Below, piece after piece: positions 1-9,529 of a stretch of DNA of 45,945 nt. The number at the start of each line of letters is the position of its first letter. The stretch's first letter is position 1. Made by a program: the position numbers and the translations under genes. This DNA comes from an uncultured Lachnospiraceae bacterium (GTDB taxonomy: Bacteria; Bacillota; Clostridia; Lachnospirales; Lachnospiraceae), in assembly GCA_947564735.1 (NCBI GenBank), contig CANOEC010000032.1, forward strand, positions 1 through 45,945, in the 5' to 3' direction. Under the pieces are notes generated by a model, which did not search any database, was not told the DNA's origin, and saw only the letters and a list, made by a program, of their open reading frames with translations.

Positions 1-56
1 CTCCTTCACAAAACAACTGCGTGAGCAATTTGTGCAATCTGCCAGTAGTATTTTGC

Positions 57-82
57 AAAAGTTCATTTTGACCCCAACATCA
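57..82. repeat. Dispersed intergenic repeat, copy 1
   Basis: About 25 bases matching positions 20791-20815 with two or three differences. Both copies read AAAAGTTC, then a T-rich stretch, then CCCCAACATCA, and both sit in non-coding DNA. No gene is visible in the first 180 bases of the window. Function unknown. It may be a conserved piece of a larger mobile or regulatory repeat, because on the reverse strand the shared core begins TGATGTTGGGG. Confidence 0.45.
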
Positions 83-92
83 CTATCATTAA

Positions 93-1682
<1,590 letters not shown>

Positions 1683-1698
1683 AATGATTCCTCCAAAG

Positions 1699-1803
1699 AA
1701 CAAGAAAATCTGCGAAGCAGATTTTCTTGTTTAATAGGAAATTCCGCCGAAGAGTGGAAGAACCGAAGGTTCTTCCCAAGATAATTGCGAAGCAATTTTC
1801 TTG
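1699..1803. repeat. Dispersed triloop hairpin element, copy A
   Basis: Three consecutive hairpins. The first has a 15-bp perfect stem (1699-1713 with 1717-1731) closed by GAA. Then comes the family header TAGGAAATT at 1735. The second has a 9-bp stem GGAAGAACC/GGTTCTTCC (1756-1776) closed by GAA. The third is a 12-position stem (1777-1788 with 1792-1803) with one T-T mismatch, again closed by GAA. Related elements occur near 7959, 9313 and 12317. It lies between the arabinofuranosidase and the MATE gene. The first hairpin, followed by TTGTTTAAT, could double as a transcription terminator for the arabinofuranosidase gene. Confidence 0.8.
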
Positions 1804-1818
1804 TAGACTACACTGCAA

Positions 1819-1860
1819 ACGCCTCGGTCATATATGCCGGGGCGTCTGTCGTGCAATTTT
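1819..1860 (+). terminator. Possible terminator or attenuator hairpin upstream of the MATE gene
   Basis: ACGCCTCGG (1819-1827) pairs with CCGGGGCGT (1837-1845) with one T-G wobble and a 9-base loop. A short T-run follows at 1856-1860, about 10 bases after the stem. It sits 40 bases before the start of the MATE gene. It could terminate read-through from upstream or act as an attenuator. Weak, because the T-run is not adjacent to the stem. Confidence 0.35.
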
Positions 1861-1898
1861 TGAAAAAGTCAGGGCTGAGGAGAAAGGTTGGGAGTATT

Positions 1899-3248
1899 AT
1901 GGAAAAAGATATGACAAAGGGAAACCCTATGCGGTTAATCCTTGGGTTTGCAGTGCCGCTGCTATTCGGACTGCTTTTTCAGCAGTTCTACAGTATGGTC
2001 GATACGATTATAGTAGGTCACTATCTCGGCGTAGATGCGCTGGCGGCGGTGGGCGCAACAGGCTCTGTCAATTTTTTGATTATAGGGTTCTGCATGGGTG
2101 TATGTAACGGGTTTGCCATTCCGATTGCACAGGAGTACGGTGCAAAACACGAAGATAATCTGCGTAAGTATGTTGCAAACAGCGTGTGGATGTCCATTAT
2201 TTTTGCAGTGGTGATTACTGTATCAGTGGTCATTTTGTGCCGTCCGATTCTACAGACGATGAAGACGCCGGTTAATATCATCGACAGTTCCTATAGTTAT
2301 ATTGTGATTATTTTTCTCGGTATTCCGGTGACTTTTCTGTATAATATGACTGCGGCAATCCTGCGTTCTCTGGGAGACAGCAAAACACCTGTTGTTTTTC
2401 TTGTAATGGCGGCTGTTTTGAATATTTTTCTCGATTTGCTATGTATCATCGTATTTCATATGGGTGTTGCCGGGGCGGCGGTTGCCACGGTGGTTTCGCA
2501 GGCTGTTGCAGGTATGTGTTGTCTGGTATATATGTATAAGAAGTACACGATACTGAAATTATCGAAAGAGGAGTGGCGTTTTAATCGTGACTGTGTAGGG
2601 AAGCTGTGCAATATGGGGATTCCCATGGGACTTCAATATTCCATTACCGCAATCGGAAGCGTTATCCTGCAGAGCGCAGTTAACGGGATTGGGTCAAATG
2701 CCGTTGCGGCGGTGACGGCGGGTGGTAAGCTGAGTATGCTTCTGATGTGTCCTTTCGATGCAATGGGTTCTACGATGGCGACTTATGGCGGACAGAATGT
2801 GGGCGCCGGCGATTTGGAGCGTGTCAATAAGGGGCTGAAATCCTGTACGCTGCTTGGTCTCGTCTATTCCGTGATTGCTGTGGGAATCGTGTATCTGGCA
2901 GGAAGAAACCTGCTGCTCTTATTTCTCGATGCGAAAGAAGCGGTGATTCTGAACAATGCCTATGCGTTTATCCGCACCAATGTGCTGTTCTATTTTCCAT
3001 TGGCGCTTGTCAATATTGTGAGATTTCTGATTCAAGGGATGGGATTTAGCAAGCTGGCGGTATTTGCCGGTGCCTTTGAAATGTTGGCAAGAGGACTGGC
3101 AGGTTTTGTGCTCGTGCCGTTTTTCGGGTTCAGAGCAGTCTGCTTTGCCAATCCTCTCGCATGGATATTTGCCGATATATTCCTGATTCCTGCCTTCTTC
3201 TATGTACGGAAGATTATGGTTGGAATCTTTGAGAAATCTAAATCGTAA
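1899..3248 (+). CDS. MATE-family multidrug/cation efflux transporter
   Basis: Integral membrane antiporter of the MATE (NorM/DinF/MepA-like) family, predicted to export organic cations or drugs using a Na+ or H+ gradient. The 449-residue protein shows the two-repeat layout with about 12 hydrophobic segments. It carries the family-typical [11 protein letters not shown] around residue 155 and a [17 protein letters not shown] segment near residue 28. The frame is open from 1785, but GGGAG at 1890-1894 and the start of similarity at [13 protein letters not shown] favour ATG 1899. The 3' end overlaps the convergent chemotaxis receptor gene by 11 bases (3238-3248), so there is no room for a separate terminator. 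Substrate cannot be told from sequence. Confidence 0.9.
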   Translation: MEKDMTKGNPMRLILGFAVPLLFGLLFQQFYSMVDTIIVGHYLGVDALAAVGATGSVNFLIIGFCMGVCNGFAIPIAQEYGAKHEDNLRKYVANSVWMSIIFAVVITVSVVILCRPILQTMKTPVNIIDSSYSYIVIIFLGIPVTFLYNMTAAILRSLGDSKTPVVFLVMAAVLNIFLDLLCIIVFHMGVAGAAVATVVSQAVAGMCCLVYMYKKYTILKLSKEEWRFNRDCVGKLCNMGIPMGLQYSITAIGSVILQSAVNGIGSNAVAAVTAGGKLSMLLMCPFDAMGSTMATYGGQNVGAGDLERVNKGLKSCTLLGLVYSVIAVGIVYLAGRNLLLLFLDAKEAVILNNAYAFIRTNVLFYFPLALVNIVRFLIQGMGFSKLAVFAGAFEMLARGLAGFVLVPFFGFRAVCFANPLAWIFADIFLIPAFFYVRKIMVGIFEKSKS

Positions 3249-5286
3249 ATTGATGTAACAAGTCTGTCAGTTCTGCGGCGCGCTCCTGCAAAGTGTTCGC
3301 CGCAGCATCTAATGTCTGTATCGCATCGCGCTGGGCGGTCACAGTTGTGTTGACGTTGGCTGAACCGGCGGAAGTCTCAGCAGAAATAGTTGAGATACCT
3401 TCTATGGCATTTAATGTTGCACTGCGCGCATATTCCATATTCTGCATACTCTCGGAAATCTGTGAGACAGAGGCAAGGAGCGTGTGCACCTGATTGTCCA
3501 TGGCGTGAAAGGCTTCTGTGGTCTGGGACACGGCTTTTTCCTGATATTCCACGGTAGATTCCGCTTCTTTTGCAATGTCTACGACACTGTATGTACTCTT
3601 TACAATATCGTCAACAATGACTTGAATCTGTCCGGCAGATTGTGCCGACTGGTCGGCTAACTGTCTGATTTGTTCGGCGACAACTGCAAAACCGCGTCCG
3701 GATTCCCCGGCCCTTGCTGCTTCTATAGATGCGTTCAGGGACAGAAGGTTTGTCTCTTTGGCAATGCTGTTAATACTCTCAATAATCTGTCCGATGGAGC
3801 GTGACTTGTCCGCCAGCGCTTCAATGGCATGAATAACATTGTCTGTAATTTCAGAGGTTTTCTTGGCACTGTCGGTCAGGATTGACATCGAGGAAATACC
3901 GTCGTTGATGGAGGTGCTGGTCGATTCCGTCAATGTGATGATATCCTTCGTCTCACTCGAAATTTCTTCAATTCTGCCGGACAATGTATCCATTTGGGAA
4001 AGACAGTCGGCGGAATTTTCATCCAACTGTGAAATACCGGAGTCGATTTCGGTAATCGCATCCTGAATATCTCCTGCTGTCATAACAAAAGTCTCAGAGG
4101 AGGAGGATACCTGTTCGGCTGCAATATTCAAGGAATTACTTGCTTCGGTCACATTGGTAATCAATGCTTTCATGCTGTTGGTCATGGAGTTGACACCTGC
4201 AGCTAACAGTTTAAATTCATCCTTACCCTTAGATTCGAGATGAATCGTCAAATCGCCGGTCGCCACCTTTTTCAGCTGGTTCAAAATATGATAAATATTG
4301 CCGTTCATATGTGCGGATAGGAGACAGCCGAGCAGTGCGGCAACGATGACACCGACAACAACGAGGATGAAAGCCACGGTTTTGATGCCCGATGCCTGTG
4401 CCAGAATGGTCGATTCGGGAATCAGTGTACAAATCATGGTATCCTGTGATGACATAGGCGAGTAAAGGAACAGATACTGTTCACCGTTATAAGTAACGTA
4501 TTCTTTGCCGGCTTCCTCCTGTTCCAGTGCCCTCTGATAAAAATCGGAGGTGGTAAAGAGCGAATCACGCTCAGAAGTACCGTCGGAATAAAACGTTGTG
4601 CCATCCTGCGTAATGAGCGCTACATAACTGCCCTCACCCGCGTCCATTGTAGCAAGTGAATTGCGGATGATTTCCTTGTCGATATCTATGATCATGATGG
4701 ATTTACTATTGTTCATATATTTGGAGATACGAAGGGAATAATTGCTGCTGTCAGTTCCAAGAGCCGCGTCTGCATCGGACAGGTTGCCGAACAGATAGTA
4801 TGCGGAACGCACGTCAGCAACCTGCATCCCCTCCGGCGTGTCTGTATAAGCGGTATATAGGGTATCTACAGTAGGAGAACTGCTGGTGATGGACGGTACG
4901 GAATCGGAGATAAAATACAGATCGCTAATTAAGGAGTTGGTATTAATCTCCCGGCTGACAGTCTTCTCGAAAGAACGCACGAGCGTCTGCCCTGCCGCGC
5001 TGTCCAGCAGATTCTTAAAATAGGGAGTCAGTTCTTCATTGGAAAGAAAGGATTTATAGGTGGAACGCACAGTGTTGATAATCAGCGTAATATACTGGTT
5101 TGCCATGTGCATTGTCTGCTGGGCGGATTCTTCATAACTGGAAATGATTGCGGTCGATGCCTGCCTGTAGGAGACAACACCCAGAACGATGATACAGATT
5201 ACCGGAATCAAAAACGATGCAATCAGTTTTGTACGCAGTTTCCGGTAAATTGGTACGGTGAATGTTTTATTTTTTTTATCCTGCAT
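3238..5286 (-). CDS. Methyl-accepting chemotaxis protein
   Basis: Transmembrane chemoreceptor of 682 residues that would signal through CheW/CheA. Layout: cytoplasmic N-terminus, membrane helix at about 20-41, extracellular sensory region at about 42-299 resembling a dCache fold, second membrane helix at about 300-323, HAMP linker, then a long methyl-accepting coiled-coil. The invariant hairpin tip is present around residues 507-542 ([15 protein letters not shown], then [15 protein letters not shown]). No CheR-docking pentapeptide is seen at the C-terminus. ATG 5286 is preceded on the - strand by an ideal ACAGGAGGT site; the longer open frame upstream overlaps the promoter region and is rejected. 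No other chemotaxis or flagellar gene is in the window, and the ligand is unknown. Confidence 0.95.
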   Translation of the reverse strand: MQDKKNKTFTVPIYRKLRTKLIASFLIPVICIIVLGVVSYRQASTAIISSYEESAQQTMHMANQYITLIINTVRSTYKSFLSNEELTPYFKNLLDSAAGQTLVRSFEKTVSREINTNSLISDLYFISDSVPSITSSSPTVDTLYTAYTDTPEGMQVADVRSAYYLFGNLSDADAALGTDSSNYSLRISKYMNNSKSIMIIDIDKEIIRNSLATMDAGEGSYVALITQDGTTFYSDGTSERDSLFTTSDFYQRALEQEEAGKEYVTYNGEQYLFLYSPMSSQDTMICTLIPESTILAQASGIKTVAFILVVVGVIVAALLGCLLSAHMNGNIYHILNQLKKVATGDLTIHLESKGKDEFKLLAAGVNSMTNSMKALITNVTEASNSLNIAAEQVSSSSETFVMTAGDIQDAITEIDSGISQLDENSADCLSQMDTLSGRIEEISSETKDIITLTESTSTSINDGISSMSILTDSAKKTSEITDNVIHAIEALADKSRSIGQIIESINSIAKETNLLSLNASIEAARAGESGRGFAVVAEQIRQLADQSAQSAGQIQVIVDDIVKSTYSVVDIAKEAESTVEYQEKAVSQTTEAFHAMDNQVHTLLASVSQISESMQNMEYARSATLNAIEGISTISAETSAGSANVNTTVTAQRDAIQTLDAAANTLQERAAELTDLLHQFTI

Positions 5287-5337
5287 GATATAACCTCCTG
5301 TATAACATGGAAAACTGAGCAAATACCTTCTTTGAAG

Positions 5338-5366
5338 ATTATAGCATATATTTGCATTGAGGTGAA
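5338..5366 (-). promoter_or_regulatory. Sigma-A-type promoter for the chemotaxis receptor
   Basis: On the - strand: TTCACC (5366-5361), 17-base spacer, perfect TATAAT (5343-5338) preceded by TGC, giving an extended -10. It lies about 50 bases upstream of the start codon and overlaps the divergent promoter at 5357-5385. Confidence 0.55.
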
Positions 5367-5385
5367 GAATGGTTCGTGATAAAAT
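5357..5385 (+). promoter_or_regulatory. Sigma-A-type promoter for the uridylyltransferase gene
   Basis: TTGAGG (5357-5362), 17-base spacer, TAAAAT (5380-5385), about 43 bases before ATG 5428. It overlaps the divergent receptor promoter, so the two may compete for RNA polymerase. Confidence 0.5.
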
Positions 5386-5427
5386 AGTAAAATAATGGAA
5401 ACCATAAGGAAAAAGAGGGGAGAAGAT

Positions 5428-6654
5428 ATGGAGTATCAAGAGGCATACAGTAAATTGGAGAAATACGGGCAGTTACATGTATTCAAATATTATGATGATT
5501 TGAGCGGTTACGAGAAGGAGGCGCTGCTTGAGCAGATCGCCAATACGGATTTCGAGGTGCTGTCACAATGTCAGCATAAGGAAGAACTAAATCCACGGGG
5601 AAAGATTACGCCGATTGAGGTGATGCAGCTTCCGGAGATTGAGGAAAAACGGGAAGAGTATACGAAAATCGGACTTGATGCGATTAAGACCGGCAAAGTC
5701 GGCGCCGTGCTTCTTGCGGGCGGCATGGGCACCAGACTCGGTTCCGATGCGCCTAAGGGAGTCTATAATATCGGCTTGACCAAAGAGGTGTTTATTTTTC
5801 AGCGTCTGATAGAGAACATGCTGGATGTGGTACGGCAGGCGGACGCGTGGATTCCACTCTACATCATGACGAGCGATAAGAACCATGAAACGACCACATC
5901 TTTTTTTAAGGAAAAGGATTATTTCGGATACAATCCCGATTATGTGACTTTCTTTATGCAGGATATGGCTCCGGCTTCCGATTATGACGGCAAGGTATAT
6001 ATGGAAGAAAAATGGAAAATGTCCACGTCGCCCAACGGCAACGGTGGCTGGTTTTTATCCATGATGAAGTGGGGCGTAGTGGATAAAATCAAGGAAGCGG
6101 GCGTGGAATGGCTGAATGTGTTTGCGGTGGATAATGTCCTGCAGCGCATTGCAGATCCCTGCTTTATAGGGGCAACCATAGCGACAGACAGCGCGGTGGG
6201 GGCAAAGGTAGTCAGGAAGAATGCGCCCGATGAGAAGGTGGGAGCAATGTGTCTGGAAGATGGGAAACCCTCTATTGTGGAATATTATGAGATGACGGAA
6301 GAATTGATGGAAGCAAAGGATGCGCAGGGAGAGCCGGCGTATAATTTCGGCGTTATCTTAAATTACCTTTTCCGGGAAAAGGATTTGGAGGAAATTGCCG
6401 CGAAGAAACTGCCGCTCCATATTGTGGAGAAAAAGATTCCCTATCTGGATGAAAACGGTATGCCGGTGAAACCGCAGACACCCAATGGATATAAGTTTGA
6501 GCAGCTTGTGCTGGATATGATTCATGAGCTGGACTCCTGTCTGCCCTATGAGGTGGTCAGAAACCATGAGTTTGCGCCGATTAAGAATAAGACGGGAATT
6601 GATTCTGTAGAGAGCGCCAGAAAGCTTTGCGAGGAGAACGGAATTGCATTATAA
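5428..6654 (+). CDS. UTP--sugar-1-phosphate uridylyltransferase (UDPGP family)
   Basis: Nucleotidyltransferase of the UDPGP type (UDP-N-acetylhexosamine / UDP-glucose pyrophosphorylase-like), making a UDP-sugar from UTP and a sugar-1-phosphate. The nucleotide-binding signature [11 protein letters not shown] lies at about residues 94-104, followed by [12 protein letters not shown]. At 408 residues it fits the bacterial members of this family rather than the shorter GalU family. ATG 5428 follows AGAGGGGAGAAG, and the open frame starting at 5395 lacks a good ribosome site. galE lies about 185 bases downstream, so UDP-glucose/UDP-galactose interconversion (Leloir pathway) is the likely context. 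Whether the preferred sugar is glucose, galactose or N-acetylhexosamine cannot be decided by eye. Confidence 0.88.
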   Translation: MEYQEAYSKLEKYGQLHVFKYYDDLSGYEKEALLEQIANTDFEVLSQCQHKEELNPRGKITPIEVMQLPEIEEKREEYTKIGLDAIKTGKVGAVLLAGGMGTRLGSDAPKGVYNIGLTKEVFIFQRLIENMLDVVRQADAWIPLYIMTSDKNHETTTSFFKEKDYFGYNPDYVTFFMQDMAPASDYDGKVYMEEKWKMSTSPNGNGGWFLSMMKWGVVDKIKEAGVEWLNVFAVDNVLQRIADPCFIGATIATDSAVGAKVVRKNAPDEKVGAMCLEDGKPSIVEYYEMTEELMEAKDAQGEPAYNFGVILNYLFREKDLEEIAAKKLPLHIVEKKIPYLDENGMPVKPQTPNGYKFEQLVLDMIHELDSCLPYEVVRNHEFAPIKNKTGIDSVESARKLCEENGIAL

Positions 6655-6839
6655 GTTTTGCAGGGGTGGAGTGTTATAACATTTTGACAGGTTTGGATAA
6701 CATTAGCATCTTGTATAGAGAGGGCGCATGAGTGTACACTATGTATAAATCAAGAGCAGGTTACGAAAGTAATGAAATGTAACGGGCGGGATTGATTAAC
6801 ATTTTCACAATTTGTTTTCAGAAAGGGCAGGTGTTTGAC

Positions 6840-7856
6840 ATGGCGATTTTGGTTACAGGCGGTGCGGGGTATATCGGTTCCCACACGGTGGTTGAATTAC
6901 AGAATGCAGGATATGATGTTGTAGTAGTGGATAATCTGACAAATTCCAGTGAGAAATCTCTGGAGAGAGTGGAGAAGATTACGGGGAAGCCGGTGAAATT
7001 TTATAAAGCGGATATATTGGACAGGGACGCTTTGGAGCAGATTTTTAAACAGGAGCAGATTGATTCCTGCATCCATTTTGCAGGTCTTAAGGCGGTGGGC
7101 GAATCCGTGCAGAAGCCTTGGGAATATTATGAGAATAATATCGCAGGAACATTGACTCTGGTGGACGTGATGCGAAAGAACGGCGTGAAGAATATTATTT
7201 TCTCGTCTTCGGCGACGGTGTACGGCGACCCGGCGATGATTCCGATTACGGAAGAATGTCCGAAGGGACAGTGTACGAATCCGTACGGCTGGACGAAATC
7301 CATGCTGGAACAGATTCTCAGCGATATGCAGAAGGCGGATCCGGAGTGGAATGTGATTCTGCTCAGATATTTCAATCCAATCGGTGCGCATCAGAGCGGA
7401 ACGATTGGCGAGAATCCGAATGGTATTCCCAACAATCTGATGCCTTACATTACGCAGGTGGCAGTGGGCAAGTTAAAAGAGCTGGGTGTGTTCGGCAATG
7501 ATTATGATACGCCGGACGGAACGGGCGTCCGTGATTACATTCACGTGGTAGACCTCGCTGTCGGACATGTGAAGGCGCTCAAGAAGATTGAGGAAAAAGC
7601 AGGACTTTGCATTTACAACTTAGGCACGGGCGTAGGCTACAGCGTATTGGATATTGTGAAAAACTTCGAGGAAGCGACCGGGGTGAAGATTCCCTACGTA
7701 ATCAAAGAAAGACGTGCCGGCGACATTGCAACATGCTATTCTAATGCGGACAAGGCGAAGAGAGAGCTTGGATGGGAGGCACAGTACGGTATCAAGGAGA
7801 TGTGTGCCGACTCGTGGAGATGGCAGAGTAACAATCCGAACGGGTATGATGATTAA
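6840..7856 (+). CDS. galE: UDP-glucose 4-epimerase
   Basis: Cytoplasmic short-chain dehydrogenase/reductase-type epimerase interconverting UDP-glucose and UDP-galactose with bound NAD. The 338-residue length is standard. The NAD-binding [10 protein letters not shown] is at residues 7-16, the SSSATVYGD strand carries the catalytic Ser/Thr, and the catalytic pair is Y149/K153 in [18 protein letters not shown] and the C-terminal ELGWEAQYG block are typical GalE. ATG 6840 is chosen because [13 protein letters not shown] is the canonical N-terminus; the frame continues upstream to 6792 without family similarity. An AAAGGGCAGG site lies just upstream. It probably works with the preceding uridylyltransferase and is followed by a terminator-like hairpin and a repeat element. 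Confidence 0.96.
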   Translation: MAILVTGGAGYIGSHTVVELQNAGYDVVVVDNLTNSSEKSLERVEKITGKPVKFYKADILDRDALEQIFKQEQIDSCIHFAGLKAVGESVQKPWEYYENNIAGTLTLVDVMRKNGVKNIIFSSSATVYGDPAMIPITEECPKGQCTNPYGWTKSMLEQILSDMQKADPEWNVILLRYFNPIGAHQSGTIGENPNGIPNNLMPYITQVAVGKLKELGVFGNDYDTPDGTGVRDYIHVVDLAVGHVKALKKIEEKAGLCIYNLGTGVGYSVLDIVKNFEEATGVKIPYVIKERRAGDIATCYSNADKAKRELGWEAQYGIKEMCADSWRWQSNNPNGYDD

Positions 7857-7900
7857 ATCGTTTGCGAGTAATAGAGAAAGCGGATATTGAATGATATGGA

Positions 7901-7946
7901 AAGAGGGAAGCGGGGCGAGTGTTTCATTGCCGGACTTCCCTTTTCT
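7901..7946 (+). terminator. Rho-independent terminator after galE
   Basis: GGGAAG (7905-7910) pairs with CTTCCC (7935-7940), with an inner GGC/GCC pairing across an internal loop, followed by TTTTCT. It lies about 45 bases after the galE stop codon. Confidence 0.5.
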
Positions 7947-7958
7947 ATATAATTAGAT

Positions 7959-8087
7959 AACAAGAAAATTTCTTCAGAGAGTAGAAGAATGCGCAGCATT
8001 CTTCCCAAGATAATTTGCGGAGCAGATTTTCTTATAGTATAGGAAATTCCGTCAAAATAAGATAATCTGCGGAGCAAATTTTCTTGT
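7959..8087. repeat. Dispersed triloop hairpin element, copy B (composite)
   Basis: Two joined segments of the same family as 1699-1803. The first contains stem GAAGAATGC/GCATTCTTC (7984-7992 with 7996-8004) around GCA, then a 12-position stem (8007-8018 with 8022-8033) around GGA. The second starts with TAGGAAATT at 8040 and carries a 12-position stem (8059-8070 with 8074-8085) around GGA. It lies between the convergent galE and hemolysin-III-like genes and ends directly at the latter's stop codon. Confidence 0.75.
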
Positions 8088-8089
8088 CG

Positions 8090-8740
8090 TTACGCAACAT
8101 ACAGATACATAAATATGAAATGGCAGATGCTGCCGCCCATGACAAACAGATGAAACACTTCATGAGAGCCGAAATTTTTATGCTTGGAGTTGAAAATCGG
8201 CAGTTTGAGGGCGTAAATTACACCGCCTATGGTATAGATGATTCCGCCGGCAAGGAGCCAAAAGAATGCACCCGTTGACAGATTGCTGCGCAGCGTCCCG
8301 AAAATGGCGAGGCAGACCCAGCCCATAGCGATGTAGATTACGGAGGAGAACCATTTCGGGCAGGTAATCCAGCAGGCTTTCGTAATCATGCCGGCGACGG
8401 CGATACCCCATACCACAGCGAGTAATGTATATCCCATCCGGTCGCCGAGGACAACGAGACATACCGGTGTGTAAGAGCCGGCAATCAGAACAAAAATCAT
8501 CATGTGGTCCAGCTTGCGGAACACTTTCAGAATCTTGTCTTTTACTGTGACGCTGTGGTAGATGGCGCTTGCGCCATAAAGCGCTACCATGCTGCCGATA
8601 AATATTGCCATGGCGATAAAAGCCGTAGGATTGGAATCCGTTGCAGCCTTGACCATCAGTGGCGTTGCGGCGATGATTGCCATCATCATACCGATAAAAT
8701 GTGTAATTGCGCTTCCCGGTTCACGAATCGTAATTTGCAT
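8090..8740 (-). CDS. trhA: Hemolysin III / PAQR family membrane protein (TrhA-like)
   Basis: Polytopic membrane protein of 216 residues with about seven hydrophobic segments. It is related to bacterial hemolysin III / YqfA proteins, which share a fold with eukaryotic PAQR receptors and are implicated in membrane homeostasis rather than proven haemolysis. Family features are REPGSAITHFIG at the N-terminus, SAIYHSV near residue 60, DHMMIFVLIAGSYTPV near residue 82, and HEVFHLFVMGG with paired histidines near residues 194-198. Those histidines and the early one are the likely metal ligands. ATG 8740 is preceded by AAGAAGGGA on the - strand. It appears monocistronic. The stop codon touches repeat element B, which may supply its 3' end. 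Confidence 0.9.
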   Translation of the reverse strand: MQITIREPGSAITHFIGMMMAIIAATPLMVKAATDSNPTAFIAMAIFIGSMVALYGASAIYHSVTVKDKILKVFRKLDHMMIFVLIAGSYTPVCLVVLGDRMGYTLLAVVWGIAVAGMITKACWITCPKWFSSVIYIAMGWVCLAIFGTLRSNLSTGAFFWLLAGGIIYTIGGVIYALKLPIFNSKHKNFGSHEVFHLFVMGGSICHFIFMYLYVA

Positions 8741-8910
8741 AGATAATCCCTTCTTTCTTCATAATTCTTATAACATCGTCATACTGCATGGAACGAAACA
8801 TGCAAAGCGTAGCATATAAAGTGAGTCAATCACTGCGAATGTTTTGATGTATTATCAAAAATAAAATAATGTTCGTAACATCTGTATGCAATGAAAATGC
8901 CAATGTACTG

Positions 8911-8953
8911 ATATGTAGTATTGAAAACTACATATAACATAATACAATACTAC
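8911..8953. repeat. Two mutually exclusive inverted repeats
   Basis: ATATGTAGT (8911-8919) is perfectly complementary to ACTACATAT (8927-8935). GTAGTATTG (8915-8923) is perfectly complementary to CAATACTAC (8945-8953). The two left arms overlap, so only one hairpin can form at a time. The site lies about 175 bases upstream of the hemolysin-III-like gene and downstream of the small - strand gene. It could be an operator or an RNA switch in read-through mRNA. The surrounding 8741-9025 is AT-rich with no gene seen; a further AT-only perfect palindrome lies at 9001-9016. Confidence 0.4.
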
Positions 8954-9025
8954 TACTTAAAGTATGCGGAGTCAACAAAATTATGCACAATATTTTCGGG
9001 AATTTTCTAGAAAATTTTGGAGAAA

Positions 9026-9292
9026 TCAGTCTTCCTCGATGACATGTATTTCCAGATAGTCAAAGTCAATGTGTTCGATAAAATTATCCTGCGTGAACCG
9101 GGTTTTATCATGGCGTTTGAAATCCTGCACGGTTGAGTCGAGCCAGATTGGTTTGCCGAGGTCGAATTGATAACATACTTCATCGAGGGCATGGAATACC
9201 TTGTGCGTGCGCGTTTCGTTAGAAGAGTCCGCAATTACAGTGTCCCTTAACATACGATTGTCTTTCAGTTCTTTAGCCCACAGACGAAACAT
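9026..9292 (-). CDS. Conserved hypothetical protein, small, clostridial type
   Basis: Protein of 88 residues with no signal peptide, membrane segment or catalytic motif visible. Its N-terminus (MFRLWAKELKDNRML) and mixed alpha/beta composition look like a genuine small cytoplasmic protein; it ends in an acidic segment (EIHVIEED). I cannot assign a function. ATG 9292 is preceded on the - strand by an ideal AAGGAGG site with a 7-base spacer, which decides this start over the longer frame reaching 9331. The gene lies upstream of trhA on the same strand with a 285-base AT-rich gap, so co-transcription is not assured. Repeat element C lies just 5' of it. Confidence 0.75.
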   Translation of the reverse strand: MFRLWAKELKDNRMLRDTVIADSSNETRTHKVFHALDEVCYQFDLGKPIWLDSTVQDFKRHDKTRFTQDNFIEHIDFDYLEIHVIEED

Positions 9293-9312
9293 GGCTGCGC
9301 CTCCTTTTATAT

Positions 9313-9385
9313 ATATGGGAAATTTCGCCAAAGCGTGGAAGAACCGAAGGTTCTTCCGAACATAATGCCGAAGGCATTTTGTTCT
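9313..9385. repeat. Dispersed triloop hairpin element, copy C
   Basis: Header GGGAAATTTCGCCAAAG, then stem GGAAGAACC/GGTTCTTCC (9337-9345 with 9349-9357) around GAA. Next is a 12-position stem (9358-9369 with 9373-9384) around GAA with a single T-T mismatch at the same position as in copy A. The second stem has different bases from copy A but keeps the pairing. It lies between divergent genes, upstream of both. Confidence 0.8.
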
Positions 9386-9529
9386 GGTCAGTCTGGCAGC
9401 GTGCCGGTATCATGCGATATGCCGCTATGAATACTATACAAATCCTGCCGCAAAAAGTAAACACTTTTTCTTTTGCATATAAAATGTTACACTGAATAGC
9501 AGAAGATACAAAGTAGAGGAACAGCGGAC

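Noticed and set aside
9001-9016. Perfect palindrome AATTTTCTAGAAAATT as a terminator of the small - strand gene
   Set aside because: It contains only two G-C pairs and lacks a T-run; in such AT-rich DNA it may be chance.
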